From assembly GCA_023428135.1 (NCBI GenBank), contig JAEYZG010000069.1, forward strand, positions 1-46,722: 46,722 nucleotides of DNA. Direction: 5' to 3'. This document shows, piece by piece, positions 16,603 through 24,845 of this stretch (position 1 is the stretch's first letter; each line of letters begins with the position of its first letter). The position numbers and the translations under genes were made by a program. The stretch comes from Bacteroidota bacterium (lineage in GTDB: Bacteria > Bacteroidota > Bacteroidia > Cytophagales > Cytophagaceae). Under the pieces are notes generated by a model. That model made no database searches and was not told the origin of the DNA. It saw only the letters and a program-made list of their open reading frames with translations.

Positions 16603-17258
16603 TAAAAACAGAAGATGGGTCTCATTCTCTTTATATACCAGATATGAAAGAAACTTATCACTCAACGCACGGAGCGTTGCGTGAATCGGAATACGTATTT
16701 ATAAAAAACGGACTGGACCTGATAAAAGCAAACAATGAAATCAATATTCTTGAAGTTGGTTTCGGGACTGGTCTCAATACATTTTTGACTTTTCTGGAAA
16801 GCGAAAAGAAAGCATTAAATGTTTATTATCAAACCATTGAACCATATCCGTTAGAAGAAAATATTTTTTCAGCACTTAACTATCCTGATATAATAGCCCC
16901 CGATAAAAGCAGATATTTTTATGATTTTCATAAGGCCCCATTTGGTGAAAAAGTACAGTTTAGCAAAGAGTTTGTCTTCCAAAAGCATTTTCAAAAACTT
17001 GAAGACCTCCAATTGAAACCTGAGCTACTTGATCTCGTATACTTCGACGCTTTCGCACCTTCAAAACAACCCGAACTTTGGGGTTTGGAAAATTTTGAAA
17101 AAATTTTCGGTTGGATGAAAAAGGAAGGAGTGATTGTAAGTTATTGTGCCAGTGGACAATTTAAGAGAAACTTAAAGTCTGCCGGCTTTTTTGTTGAGAC
17201 GATTCCTGGTCCTCCCGGAAAAAAGGAGATGACCAGAGGTAGAAAATTATTGTCGTAA
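16581..17258 (+). CDS. mnmD: tRNA 5-methylaminomethyl-2-thiouridine methyltransferase domain protein
   Basis: The stand-alone equivalent of the MnmC N-terminal domain (225 residues), which methylates the wobble uridine side chain of certain tRNAs using S-adenosylmethionine. The SAM loop is E58VGFGTG64 with LNTFLTFL after it. The family motif YFDAFAPSKQPELW and the C-terminal PGPPGKKEMTRG are present. The oxidase half of MnmC is absent, as usual in Bacteroidota. ATG start at 16581 lies inside the sulfotransferase gene (22-base overlap), so the two are probably co-translated although functionally unrelated. Confidence 0.95.
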   Translation: MQSKIEIIKTEDGSHSLYIPDMKETYHSTHGALRESEYVFIKNGLDLIKANNEINILEVGFGTGLNTFLTFLESEKKALNVYYQTIEPYPLEENIFSALNYPDIIAPDKSRYFYDFHKAPFGEKVQFSKEFVFQKHFQKLEDLQLKPELLDLVYFDAFAPSKQPELWGLENFEKIFGWMKKEGVIVSYCASGQFKRNLKSAGFFVETIPGPPGKKEMTRGRKLLS

Positions 17259-17318
17259 CATTAAAAAACAGTACTTTTGAACCCTAATTATTTTTAAGTA
17301 CATATTTTAATTCTAACC

Positions 17319-18119
17319 ATGAGGAAAATTTCAGTAATCTTTTTGCTGGTGTTAATGGCCAGCACATCATTTGCCCAATTATCAGAGAGGTTAAATGATA
17401 CCAGTGTTTACAGTATTGGTACAAGACCTTTAAAAGGCACCAAGGTTCTTACATTTGGATTTAACATGAATCAAAGTGTATTTGACAACTACAACAACCT
17501 TAAGCAAGGCGGACTTATCAGTGGAAAATATTTCATTGAAGACGATTTAGCTGTAAGAGGTGCTCTCAAAATTACAAAAGATGCAACATCTTCAAAAGGA
17601 GAGGTAGATCATACTACCAACGTTCTTGGAGTTGAGCGTTCAGAAGCAAAATCAAGCACAAGAGAATATGTTCTAGTTCCTGGTCTTGAAAAGCACTTCA
17701 GTAGAAAAAACATCTTTGATGTATATGCTGGAGGTGATTTATATCTTGGTTTCAAAAGAGATGTGATCAAGGAAGAAACCGATTATAACAACGGAGATTT
17801 TAGCCACAGTTCAGCTAAAACGCCTTCATCTTTAGTGGGGCTTGGAGGTGTTGTAGGATTTAACGTGTTCATTCTTGATCTTCCTATATCTATCGGTATG
17901 GAATATGGATTACAAGGTCTTTGGACTTTAGGAGGAAAAACACATGTTGAATCTTCAACAAGTGTTGGTGGCGTTGAAAATACTCAGGATTATTATACTC
18001 AGAATTTCAATGGCGTAGGTAATGCAGATACATATGAATACAGCAAATTGAAAAAGAGAGCAACAACCTGGGATACCAATAGCAACCTTAGATTAATTGT
18101 AAATATATATTTTAACTAA
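17319..18119 (+). CDS. Predicted outer-membrane beta-barrel protein, unknown function
   Basis: A 266-residue protein with a clear signal peptide (MRKISVIFLLVLMASTSFAQ, cut about 20). The mature part has amphipathic strands such as KVLTFGFNMNQSVF, NIFDVYAGGDLYLGF and SSLVGLGGVVGFNVFILD, and it ends in a strand with a terminal aromatic pair (LRLIVNIYFN). That is the usual layout of a Bacteroidota outer-membrane barrel of the porin or OmpA-barrel kind. No named family was recognised. ATG start at 17319. A small lipoprotein gene follows after 5 bases and is likely in the same transcript, which ends at the terminator at 18582-18613. Confidence 0.75.
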   Translation: MRKISVIFLLVLMASTSFAQLSERLNDTSVYSIGTRPLKGTKVLTFGFNMNQSVFDNYNNLKQGGLISGKYFIEDDLAVRGALKITKDATSSKGEVDHTTNVLGVERSEAKSSTREYVLVPGLEKHFSRKNIFDVYAGGDLYLGFKRDVIKEETDYNNGDFSHSSAKTPSSLVGLGGVVGFNVFILDLPISIGMEYGLQGLWTLGGKTHVESSTSVGGVENTQDYYTQNFNGVGNADTYEYSKLKKRATTWDTNSNLRLIVNIYFN

Positions 18120-18124
18120 TCAGA

Positions 18125-18553
18125 ATGAAGAGCTTTTTTTATAATATAGTATTAGGCGTATTTTTATTAGGCCTAGCTACTTCATGCAGGGTGAACTACA
18201 AAGCAGTACCAGTAGCCACTTTAGATGCGAGGGTTAATTTTACAACTAATGACCTTGAATATATTGGAGAGGTTAAAGGTACTGCTACACAAAGCTATCT
18301 GTTAGGATTTATTCCTGTTGGAGGAAGAAGGTACTATTATGCCAACGTAGGTTTAAATCCGGGTATAACTAACTTTAGATTCCGCGGAAGGGCTTTCAAT
18401 AACGCATACTATGATGCATTGCAATCTAAACCTGATGCTGATTTTGTGATGCCTTTAGGCTTTACAGAACAAGTAGACAGAATGTTTCTTGGTAGAAAGG
18501 TAACAATAAACGTAAAGGCTAAGGCGTTTAAGCTGAAGGAAGCTAATAAATAA
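18125..18553 (+). CDS. Small lipoprotein, possible DUF6567-type
   Basis: A 142-residue exported protein with a good lipobox (LATSC, Cys 21). The mature part contains EYIGEVKGTATQSYLLGFIPVGGRRYYYA and a late ADFVMPLGF segment. This layout recalls a Bacteroidota lipoprotein family I remember as DUF6567; the name is not checked and the function is unknown. It starts 5 bases after the outer-membrane protein gene, and the shared terminator downstream suggests the two form one unit at the outer membrane. Confidence 0.7.
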   Translation: MKSFFYNIVLGVFLLGLATSCRVNYKAVPVATLDARVNFTTNDLEYIGEVKGTATQSYLLGFIPVGGRRYYYANVGLNPGITNFRFRGRAFNNAYYDALQSKPDADFVMPLGFTEQVDRMFLGRKVTINVKAKAFKLKEANK

Positions 18554-18581
18554 TTTTAAAACCGACTTGCCAATATTTAAC

Positions 18582-18613
18582 AAAAAAAACCTAAGGAAAC
18601 TTAGGTTTTTTTT
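18582..18613. terminator. Strong hairpin terminator with GAAA loop
   Basis: The arms AAAAAAAACCTAAG (18582-18595) and its exact complement (18600-18613) enclose a GAAA tetraloop and are followed by more T. It ends the outer-membrane protein/lipoprotein pair. Confidence 0.92.
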
Positions 18614-18627
18614 AATTTTTAAAATCG

Positions 18628-19443
18628 ATGAAAAAAGCCAGAATTATTATCGTTTGTCTGATCTCTGTGATATTTTTCCAGAATTGTAAGAAAGATGATC
18701 CGGATCCATTAATCACTTCTCTTACCCCTTCAGCCTTGGCATTGAATGGCAATGTAGGAGAGGTTAAAACTTTCTATTATAATGCGTCATCAAATGATGG
18801 TCTTAACAGGTTAATTATAAGTTATCAGGAAGATGGAGGTTTATCAAAGGTAATTGTAGATTCCTTATTGCACGGAGTCAAAAATGCCACTTACAGAATG
18901 GAATATCTGATTCCTAACAACCAGAAGGACTATACTCTTTTGCTGATGTTTAGAATTATAGATAACGAAGGTCGTGATAAAACAGAAGCGAGAAACCTTT
19001 TTGTAAAGGGAAAGGCCTCTTTACTTACTGAATCGTCAGGAGCAATTATTTATTCAAAAGCCTCCGGTAACGCTGATGCTTATGATCTGGTAGCTATGGC
19101 TGCAAAGTTCTCAGGGTTATCTCCTGATAGTTTAAGAGACATCCAGACTTTTTCGGTAAATGATACTTCATCAGTATTGTCTAAGTCAATTATTAGTCCA
19201 GCCGGCGGTCAGTTTGTGCTGTTTAACGGATTTGACTATGTAAATGCAACAGCTATGTCTTTGCAGGAAGCTTATAGATCCGGACAAAAAGTAGATAAAA
19301 TTTCTAATTTGGAACAAGGGCAGATTATTTTAACTCGATTGGGTAGAAAATCAAATTCTTATTTTGCAGCTATTAAAATAACAGATGTCATAGACCTCCC
19401 CGGAACAAAGGATGATAAGATCCTGTTTAACGTTAAAAGATAA
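18628..19443 (+). CDS. Predicted lipoprotein, unknown function
   Basis: A 271-residue protein with a lipoprotein leader ending at Cys 20 (FFQNC) followed by KKDDPDP, the acidic/charged stretch common after the lipid Cys in Bacteroidota. Residues about 28-120 look like an all-beta immunoglobulin-like domain. The rest (IIYSKASGNADAYDLVAMA..., then GQFVLFNGFDYVNATAMS) is not recognised. It lies between two terminators (18582-18613 and 19471-19496), so it is probably transcribed alone from a promoter in the 14-base to overlapping upstream sequence, or by read-through. Confidence 0.65.
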   Translation: MKKARIIIVCLISVIFFQNCKKDDPDPLITSLTPSALALNGNVGEVKTFYYNASSNDGLNRLIISYQEDGGLSKVIVDSLLHGVKNATYRMEYLIPNNQKDYTLLLMFRIIDNEGRDKTEARNLFVKGKASLLTESSGAIIYSKASGNADAYDLVAMAAKFSGLSPDSLRDIQTFSVNDTSSVLSKSIISPAGGQFVLFNGFDYVNATAMSLQEAYRSGQKVDKISNLEQGQIILTRLGRKSNSYFAAIKITDVIDLPGTKDDKILFNVKR

Positions 19444-19470
19444 TTATATTCAAGTGATATATGATTAATT

Positions 19471-19496
19471 AAAAGGAGCTGTACATAGCTCCTTTT
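19471..19496. terminator. Hairpin terminator
   Basis: AAAAGGAGCT (19471-19480) pairs perfectly with AGCTCCTTTT (19487-19496) across a six-base loop, followed by more T. It ends the preceding lipoprotein gene. Confidence 0.88.
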
Positions 19497-19555
19497 TTAT
19501 TCAGGCTTTTCCCCTGATTGTAATGAAGGCTTATGTACATTTGATTTACCTTTAT

Positions 19556-19563
19556 TAAATTTG
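19556..19563 (+). promoter_or_regulatory. Candidate -7 element for the GroES-like gene
   Basis: TAAATTTG fits the Bacteroidota -7 consensus TAnnTTTG exactly, 20 bases before the ATG at 19584. The nearest upstream TTTG (19540-19543) leaves only 12 bases, shorter than usual, so the -33 part is doubtful. Confidence 0.5.
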
Positions 19564-19583
19564 CAGAAAAAAAGAAATTCATA

Positions 19584-19952
19584 ATGCTTTCAATAGACAG
19601 ATCTCTTGACAAATTAATTGTAGTGGGAGACAGAGTATTAATAAAGCCAAAAACGTTAACGGATAAAACTTCATCGGGATTATATCTACCTCCTGGAGTA
19701 ATTGAAAAGGACAGGATACAGAGCGGATATGTGATTAAGGTTGGTCCTGGATATCCTATTCCTGTTGCGGATGAAAGTAATCAGGAACCATGGAAAGAAA
19801 AGCAAGATTCAACCAGGTATATTCCTTTACAGGCTCAGGAAGGTGATCTTGCAATTTATCTGCAGAACGGCGCCTATGAAATTACCTTTAATAATGAGAA
19901 GTATTTTATAGTACCACAGCCCAGCATATTAATGCTTGTGAGAGAGGAGTGA
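19584..19952 (+). CDS. GroES-like co-chaperone family protein
   Basis: A 122-residue protein with the GroES fold signature VGDRVLIKPKTLTDKTSSGLYLPP (about residues 14-37), then GYVIKVGPG and a C-terminal barrel strand set. It is longer than a true GroES (about 95) because of an inserted charged segment (about 62-82, PVADESNQEPWKEKQDSTRY), and it lacks the usual GroES mobile-loop sequence. It therefore looks like the divergent second GroES-family protein found in many Bacteroidota, not the partner encoded next to groEL. Its client is unknown. ATG start at 19584. Confidence 0.85.
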   Translation: MLSIDRSLDKLIVVGDRVLIKPKTLTDKTSSGLYLPPGVIEKDRIQSGYVIKVGPGYPIPVADESNQEPWKEKQDSTRYIPLQAQEGDLAIYLQNGAYEITFNNEKYFIVPQPSILMLVREE

Positions 19953-19960
19953 AAGTAATA

Positions 19961-20036
19961 AGTTATAAGTCTAAAGTTGAAAGTTTAAGATAAATTTACT
20001 TTCGACTTTAGACTTTAGACTTTTAACTTAATAATT
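19961..20036. repeat. Imperfect inverted repeat at convergent gene end (AAGTCTAAAGT family)
   Basis: The left arm (AAGTTATAAGTCTAAAGT...GAAAGTTTAAG) and the right arm read in reverse (AAGTTAAAAGTCTAAAGT...CGAAAGT) match with a small insertion. AAGTCTAAAGT is tandemly doubled on the right arm. It lies between the GroES-like gene and the converging hemB, and overlaps the hemB stop. The core is related to the repeat at 8302-8433. Confidence 0.65.
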
Positions 20037-20996
20037 TGAAAGTACAGCAAATTCCTTTGCAAAATAAGTAAGGATAACCTTTGCCCCGGCTCTTTTCATA
20101 CTTAATAAAGCTTCAGCCATCGCTTTTTCTCCATCAATCCAGCCTTTTTCTGAAGCAGCTTTTATCATTGCATACTCTCCGCTCACATTATAAGCTGCAA
20201 TCGGGAGTTCATAATTGTCATATAAAAGCTTAATCACATCAAGATAAGCCAATGCAGGCTTCACCATGAGAAAATCTGCGCCTTCAGTGAAATCAAGTTC
20301 TGCTTCTATCAAAGCTTCCGCCTGGTTGGCAGGGTCCATCTGGTATGTTTTTTTATCACCTGCTTTGGGAGCAGAATCCAAAGCATTTCTGAATGGACCG
20401 TAAAAAGCGCTTGCATATTTGGCAGTGTAAGACATGATAGACACATCCTCAAAGCCTTGGTTATCTAGCATTTCTCTGATATAGCCGACTCTGAAATCCA
20501 TCATATCAGAAGGTCCGATAATGTCAGCCCCTGCTTCTGCCTGAGCTAAAGCCATTTTTCCCAATACCTCTAACGTGGCATCGTTTAGAATTTTTCCGTT
20601 TTTTAATATGCCATCATGACCATCAGAGCTGTAGGGGTCCATTGCGACATCTGTCATAATGCAAGCTTCAGGAAGCTCGGATTTGATAGCTTTAATTGTC
20701 TTTAAATAAAGACCTTTTTCATTATAGCTTTCTTTAGCTAGAGGATCTTTTAAGGAATCTTCTATTTTAGGAAATAGTGCAAATGTCTTCAGGCCGAGCT
20801 TCATACAAAGCTCTATTTCCTTGATTAACAGATCAGGTGTATATCTGAAAATTCCAGGCATACTGGATATTTCAGATCTTTCATTTTTACCTTCCTGCAT
20901 AAACATTGGATAAATCAGGTCGTTGGTACTTACCTGATGTTCTCTTACCATAGATCTGATTGCTTCAGATTTTCTGTTTCTTCTCGGACGACGCAT
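20028..20996 (-). CDS. hemB: Porphobilinogen synthase (delta-aminolevulinate dehydratase)
   Basis: HemB condenses two 5-aminolevulinate molecules to porphobilinogen in heme synthesis. The Schiff-base lysines are K193 (SYTAKYASAFYGPFR) and K246 (MVKPALAYLD). The metal region reads D116VAMDPYSSDGHDG: the three zinc cysteines of the animal and E. coli type are replaced by A118, D120 and D128, the pattern of magnesium-type enzymes. Length (322) is normal. ATG start at 20996. It is 20 bases downstream of rocD on the same strand, so probably in the same transcript. Confidence 0.97.
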   Translation of the reverse strand: MRRPRRNRKSEAIRSMVREHQVSTNDLIYPMFMQEGKNERSEISSMPGIFRYTPDLLIKEIELCMKLGLKTFALFPKIEDSLKDPLAKESYNEKGLYLKTIKAIKSELPEACIMTDVAMDPYSSDGHDGILKNGKILNDATLEVLGKMALAQAEAGADIIGPSDMMDFRVGYIREMLDNQGFEDVSIMSYTAKYASAFYGPFRNALDSAPKAGDKKTYQMDPANQAEALIEAELDFTEGADFLMVKPALAYLDVIKLLYDNYELPIAAYNVSGEYAMIKAASEKGWIDGEKAMAEALLSMKRAGAKVILTYFAKEFAVLSNY

Positions 20997-21016
20997 GTTT
21001 ATTCAGGTTTTTGAAA

Positions 21017-22249
21017 TTAAAATTCAAGAATTGTTTTTTCGATAATATCGCAACACTCATTTAACTGAGATTCATTAATCACTAAAGGAGGTGCGAATCT
21101 GATAATGTCTCCGTGGGTAGGCTTAGCTAAAAGGCCTTTGTCTTTTAATGCTACGCAAACATCCCAAGCAGTTCTGCCATCATTCGTAGGTTTAATCACA
21201 ATTGCGTTTAATAAGCCTTTTCCTCTTACTGCAAGCACATGGTCAGATTTTTCCTGAAGCTCGGTCATCCTTTTTCTGAATAGCTCTCCCATTTTTGCCG
21301 CATTTTCAGTAAGCTTTTCATCTCGTATAACCTCCAGGGAAGCTTGTGCCACAGCGCATGCCATCGGATTTCCTCCAAATGTGGATCCGTGCTGACCCGG
21401 CTTAATCGTAAGCATAATAGGATCATCTGCAAGTACTGCAGATACAGGATATGTTCCACCGGAAATTGCTTTGCCTAATATCAGAATATCAGCTTTTACA
21501 TCTTCATATTGAGACGCAAGTAATTTTCCTGTTCGGCCAATTCCTGTCTGGATCTCATCAATGATGAACAGCACATTATATTTTTTGCAAAGTTCTTCTG
21601 CTTTTTTTAGATAACCTTCTGTAGGGACATAAACACCAGCCTCACCTTGAATAGGCTCCACAAGGAATGCACAAACATTTGGATTCTTCAGAGCGCTTTC
21701 AAGAGCAGTTGTATCACTATATGGGATAATCTGGAATCCGGGATTGAAAGGCCCGAAATCTTTTGTTGAATCAGGATCCGTGGATGCAGCAATAACTCCT
21801 GTAGTCCTTCCGTGGAAATTTTTTTCTACAGCAACAATCAAAGCCTGATCAGTGGGAATATTCTTAACAGTATAGCCCCATTTTCTTGCCAGCTTTATCG
21901 CGGTTTCAACAGCTTCAGCTCCAGAGTTCATCATTAGCACTTTGTCATATCCAAAGTACTCAGTTATAAATTTCTCACATTCACCAAGACGTTCATTGTA
22001 AAATGCGCGGCTTGTTAATGTAAGTTTCTGCGCTTGAGCTATCAGAGCGTTAATTATTTTAGGATGGCAATGTCCTTGGTTTACAGCGCTATATGCAGAC
22101 AGGAAATCATAATAGCGTTTCCCCTCAACATCCCAGACAAATACTCCTTCTCCTTTGGAAAGTACAACCGGAAGAGGGTGGTAATTATGTGCTCCATATT
22201 TTTCTTCCAGCTCGATAGCCTGTGTAGTTGCAGAAATAGTCCCCATCAT
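21017..22249 (-). CDS. rocD: Ornithine aminotransferase
   Basis: A 410-residue class III pyridoxal-phosphate aminotransferase that moves the delta-amino group of ornithine to 2-oxoglutarate, giving glutamate semialdehyde. The PLP lysine is K260 (ILGKAISGGTYPVSAV), preceded by IIDEIQTGIGRTG. The N-terminal KYGAHNYHPLPVVL and the AVNQGHCHPK segments are typical of ornithine rather than acetylornithine enzymes. Two ATG codons in a row start the frame (22249 or 22246). It is followed by hemB after 20 bases. Confidence 0.95.
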   Translation of the reverse strand: MMGTISATTQAIELEEKYGAHNYHPLPVVLSKGEGVFVWDVEGKRYYDFLSAYSAVNQGHCHPKIINALIAQAQKLTLTSRAFYNERLGECEKFITEYFGYDKVLMMNSGAEAVETAIKLARKWGYTVKNIPTDQALIVAVEKNFHGRTTGVIAASTDPDSTKDFGPFNPGFQIIPYSDTTALESALKNPNVCAFLVEPIQGEAGVYVPTEGYLKKAEELCKKYNVLFIIDEIQTGIGRTGKLLASQYEDVKADILILGKAISGGTYPVSAVLADDPIMLTIKPGQHGSTFGGNPMACAVAQASLEVIRDEKLTENAAKMGELFRKRMTELQEKSDHVLAVRGKGLLNAIVIKPTNDGRTAWDVCVALKDKGLLAKPTHGDIIRFAPPLVINESQLNECCDIIEKTILEF

Positions 22250-22720
22250 AAGTTTATTATTTTGAATTAAAAAAAGGAAAATATCCTGAAAATATCATTT
22301 CTCCATTCCAATTTTCCATAGAAATATATCAGGATTATAAGGAAATTTTTCAGGAAAGAATTTCAAATTTAGAAATAAAAGTATTCTTTTCTTAATGATT
22401 TGTATGGTTTCCTGAAAATAGAAATGAGTTTTTTGTGTGTTTAATAAAGCGAATTTATAATAACAATAATGAAATTTAACATAAGAGGGACGAGCCTGTA
22501 GTTTATATTTATGAGGATAATAAAGCGTATTACTCTGAAAAATATTTTCCGTAGCTGTATTTTTTTCGTAATTTCGTGAGGAAATAATCAGGATAAAAAC
22601 GTTTACACCTTAATATAAAGGGGTAGATTACTTTTGTCTGAAAGAAAAAATAAATCTAAATTTTGTATTTAGATTTTATTTTCGCATCTTTGCAACCCTA
22701 TAATATAAAAAATTAGAAAA
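22250..22720. other. Divergent regulatory gap between rocD and rpmB
   Basis: About 470 AT-rich bases with no credible open frame. The right end holds the likely rpmB promoter. The left half has the octamer CCTGAAAA at 22285-22292 and 22411-22418 and its inverse TTTTCAGG at 22347-22354, with related TATCAGGA nearby. These may be binding sites for a regulator of rocD; no regulator is identified. Confidence 0.5.
22662..22692 (+). promoter_or_regulatory. Candidate Bacteroidota-type promoter for rpmB
   Basis: TTTG (22662-22665) and CATCTTTG (22685-22692) lie 19 bases apart, close to the TTTG / TAnnTTTG consensus, with only the T of TA changed. They are followed by 28 bases to the rpmB ATG at 22721. 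Confidence 0.55.
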
Positions 22721-22957
22721 ATGGCTAGAGTTTGTCAAATTACAGGAAAGAGAACAAGAGTAGGAAACAACGTTTCTCACGCCAACAACAAGACAAAGAG
22801 AAAATTCTATCCTAATCTTCAGACTAAGAAATTTTTTATTCCTGAAGAAAATAAATGGATAACTCTTAAAGTGTCTGCTTCTGCTTTAAGAACAATTACA
22901 AAAAAAGGCATTAGCGCTGTATTAAAAGAGGCTAAGGCGAATGGCATGGCCGTTTAA
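22721..22957 (+). CDS. rpmB: 50S ribosomal protein L28
   Basis: A 78-residue L28 protein of the large ribosomal subunit. The opening MARVCQITGKRTRVGNNVSH is diagnostic, followed by the NNKTKRKFYPNLQ basic segment that contacts 23S rRNA, and the C-terminal VSASALRTITKKGI. ATG start at 22721. It heads a run of rpmB, rpmG, a DUF4295 gene and ftsY that is conserved in Bacteroidota; rpmG begins 35 bases downstream. Confidence 0.97.
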   Translation: MARVCQITGKRTRVGNNVSHANNKTKRKFYPNLQTKKFFIPEENKWITLKVSASALRTITKKGISAVLKEAKANGMAV

Positions 22958-22992
22958 TTATTTGGTTTTTACAAGAGAAATTGCAATAAATC

Positions 22993-23175
22993 ATGGCAAA
23001 AAGAGGTAACAGGATTCAGGTGATTCTGGAGTGTACCGAGCACAAAAACAGTGGTCTACCTGGTACAAGCAGATATATCACTACTAAAAACAGGAAAAAT
23101 ACTCCTGAAAGGATTGAATTAAAGAAATACAATCCTGTGTTAAAAAAAGTGACCACTCATAAAGAAATTAAATAA
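22993..23175 (+). CDS. rpmG: 50S ribosomal protein L33
   Basis: A 60-residue L33 protein. MAKRGNRIQVILECTEHK, SRYITTKNRKNTPERIELKKYNP and the basic tail match the family. Only one of the four zinc-binding cysteines of the C+ type remains (C14), so this is a zinc-free type. ATG at 22993; three bases separate its stop from the DUF4295 gene. Confidence 0.96.
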   Translation: MAKRGNRIQVILECTEHKNSGLPGTSRYITTKNRKNTPERIELKKYNPVLKKVTTHKEIK

Positions 23176-23178
23176 CCC

Positions 23179-23334
23179 ATGGCAAAGAAAGTAGTTGCTA
23201 CCCTGAAGAAGGCGGACGCTGGAAAAGGGTTTGCCAAAATTATTAAGGCAATAAAGAATGATAAAACCGGAGCTTACACTTTCAAAGAAGAAATTGTACC
23301 GGTAGATCAGGTTCAAGAAGCATTGAAGAAATAA
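23179..23334 (+). CDS. DUF4295 family small protein
   Basis: A 51-residue protein beginning MAKKVVATLKKADAGKGF and ending in QVQEALKK. It is basic, with a central FAKIIKAIKNDKTGAYTF stretch. This family is found in Bacteroidota immediately after rpmG and is thought to be a ribosome-associated protein; I state the association from memory and the function is not established. ATG at 23179, three bases after the rpmG stop, then a terminator-like hairpin. Confidence 0.9.
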   Translation: MAKKVVATLKKADAGKGFAKIIKAIKNDKTGAYTFKEEIVPVDQVQEALKK

Positions 23335-23360
23335 TTGCTTCTTAGTAAATTATTAATGAT

Positions 23361-23381
23361 AAAGTCCCTTTAAGGGACTTT
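23361..23381. terminator. Hairpin terminator between the ribosomal protein genes and ftsY
   Basis: AAAGTCCC (23361-23368) and GGGACTTT (23374-23381) form an 8-bp stem with a five-base loop and are followed by TTTT. ftsY starts 35 bases later, so it would need its own promoter or read-through. Confidence 0.8.
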
Positions 23382-23416
23382 TTTATTATTTTAGTGTTAT
23401 AAGAAAAAGATATTTC

Positions 23417-24370
23417 ATGGCGCTGTTTAATTTCTTTTCAAAGGATAAAAAGGAGTCTCTGGATAAGGGTCTGGAGAAAACCAAGGATAGCTTCTTTTCT
23501 AAGCTAACCAAGGCCATGGTGGGAAAGTCCAAGGTCGATGACGAAGTCCTGGACAATCTGGAAGAAATGCTCGTTACCTCTGATGTGGGCGTGCAGACTA
23601 CTTTGAAGATTATCAAAAGAATTGAACAGCGAGTAGAAAAGGATAATTATGTGACGACTTCCGATCTGGATAAAATCCTTAAGGAAGAAATCGCCGGACT
23701 GCTTGCTGAAAATAATTCAGAAGATTTGTCTGACTATGAAGTTCCAAAAGTCTCCGGGCCATATGTAATTCTTGTAGTAGGAGTAAATGGAGTTGGTAAA
23801 ACGACTACCATTGGTAAACTTGCAGCCCAATTTAAAAAGAAAGGCAAAAAAGTAGTTCTGGGAGCTGCTGATACTTTCCGGGCTGCTGCTGTGGATCAAT
23901 TAAAAATGTGGGGAGAAAGGGTCGGCGTACCTGTTGTATCCCATGGAATGAACACTGACCCCGCTTCTGTCGCATTTGATGCTGCAAAGCAAGGAGTTGA
24001 TCAGCAGGCTGACATAGTCATCATTGACACTGCCGGAAGATTACATACTAAAGTCAATCTTATGAATGAGCTCTCTAAAATAAAAAGGGTCATTCAGAAA
24101 TTTATACCAGAAGCGCCTCATGAAGTCCTTTTGGTATTGGATGGAAGTACAGGGCAAAATGCATTTGTACAGGCTACTGAATTTACCAAAGCTACGGAAG
24201 TATCAGCACTTGCAATCACGAAGCTGGACGGAACTGCAAAAGGAGGCGTTGTTTTAGGAATTTCAGATCAGTTTAAAATACCAGTAAAATATATCGGAGT
24301 AGGAGAAAAGGTAGATGACCTTCAGGTCTTTAATAAACATGAGTTCGTTGACTCTCTCTTCAGCAGGTAA
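23417..24370 (+). CDS. ftsY: Signal recognition particle receptor FtsY
   Basis: FtsY docks SRP-ribosome complexes at the membrane. The 317-residue protein has a short basic N-terminus in place of the long acidic A domain of E. coli, then the N domain four-helix bundle (about 15-100) and the GTPase G domain. Motifs are G122VNGVGKTT130, the insertion-box segment ADTFRAAAVDQL, D204TAGR208 and T268KLDG272. ATG start at 23417. The next gene begins inside its last codons. Confidence 0.97.
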   Translation: MALFNFFSKDKKESLDKGLEKTKDSFFSKLTKAMVGKSKVDDEVLDNLEEMLVTSDVGVQTTLKIIKRIEQRVEKDNYVTTSDLDKILKEEIAGLLAENNSEDLSDYEVPKVSGPYVILVVGVNGVGKTTTIGKLAAQFKKKGKKVVLGAADTFRAAAVDQLKMWGERVGVPVVSHGMNTDPASVAFDAAKQGVDQQADIVIIDTAGRLHTKVNLMNELSKIKRVIQKFIPEAPHEVLLVLDGSTGQNAFVQATEFTKATEVSALAITKLDGTAKGGVVLGISDQFKIPVKYIGVGEKVDDLQVFNKHEFVDSLFSR

Positions 24371-24845
24371 CAAATTAATCCTGCTATTGGGGTTAATATT
24401 TCTGTTTTCTTTTTCAGAATATTCCTGCGTTACCCGAAAAAACGTTTCTGCTCCCATAGATACAAGTCAGGGGGTTTCAGGTAAATTAATTTTCAAAGAA
24501 GGTGATTTCTCTACTACTGAAGAGCTGCCTGAAGAGGGTAAAGTTTTTGGTATAGAAAGAGAAATCTATATTTATCCGCTTACTTCCTTAAAAGAATCTG
24601 AACTTGCTGAGGGAGATTTTTTTAAAACGATCTCAACAACTCCCATAGACACAATTCTAACCCAACAAGACGGAACTTTCAAGTTACCTTTGGAAGTTGG
24701 AAAATATTCACTGGTCATTAATGAAGGAGGAAGACTCTATTCTAAAATTTCTCCCGATTATTACTTGTTTCCCGTGAAAGTGGAAAAAAATAAATTCACC
24801 AATGTAGTTTTTGAAGTAGACTACATGGCGCACTACTCAGAATAG
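24339..24845 (+). CDS. Exported protein of the carboxypeptidase-regulatory-like type, unknown function
   Basis: About 168 residues, starting at ATG 24339 with a 32-base overlap of ftsY. A longer frame from 24315 is possible. A hydrophobic segment (LILLLGLIFLFSF) ends near EYSC at Cys 30, a poor lipobox, so either lipidation or cleavage is possible. The mature part (GKLIFKEGDFSTTEELPEEG, REIYIYPLT, DGTFKLPLEVGKYSLVINEGG) has the beta-sandwich pattern of the Bacteroidota proteins annotated as carboxypeptidase regulatory-like. These are not peptidases. It is tightly coupled to ftsY by position, but no functional link is known. Confidence 0.75.
   Translation: MSSLTLSSAGNKLILLLGLIFLFSFSEYSCVTRKNVSAPIDTSQGVSGKLIFKEGDFSTTEELPEEGKVFGIEREIYIYPLTSLKESELAEGDFFKTISTTPIDTILTQQDGTFKLPLEVGKYSLVINEGGRLYSKISPDYYLFPVKVEKNKFTNVVFEVDYMAHYSE

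Noticed and set aside
16581..17258. MnmD considered as a SAM-dependent enzyme of the glycan pathway because it overlaps the sulfotransferase
   Set aside because: The DAFAPSKQPELW and PGPPGKKEMTRG motifs identify it as the tRNA methyltransferase; the overlap is positional only.
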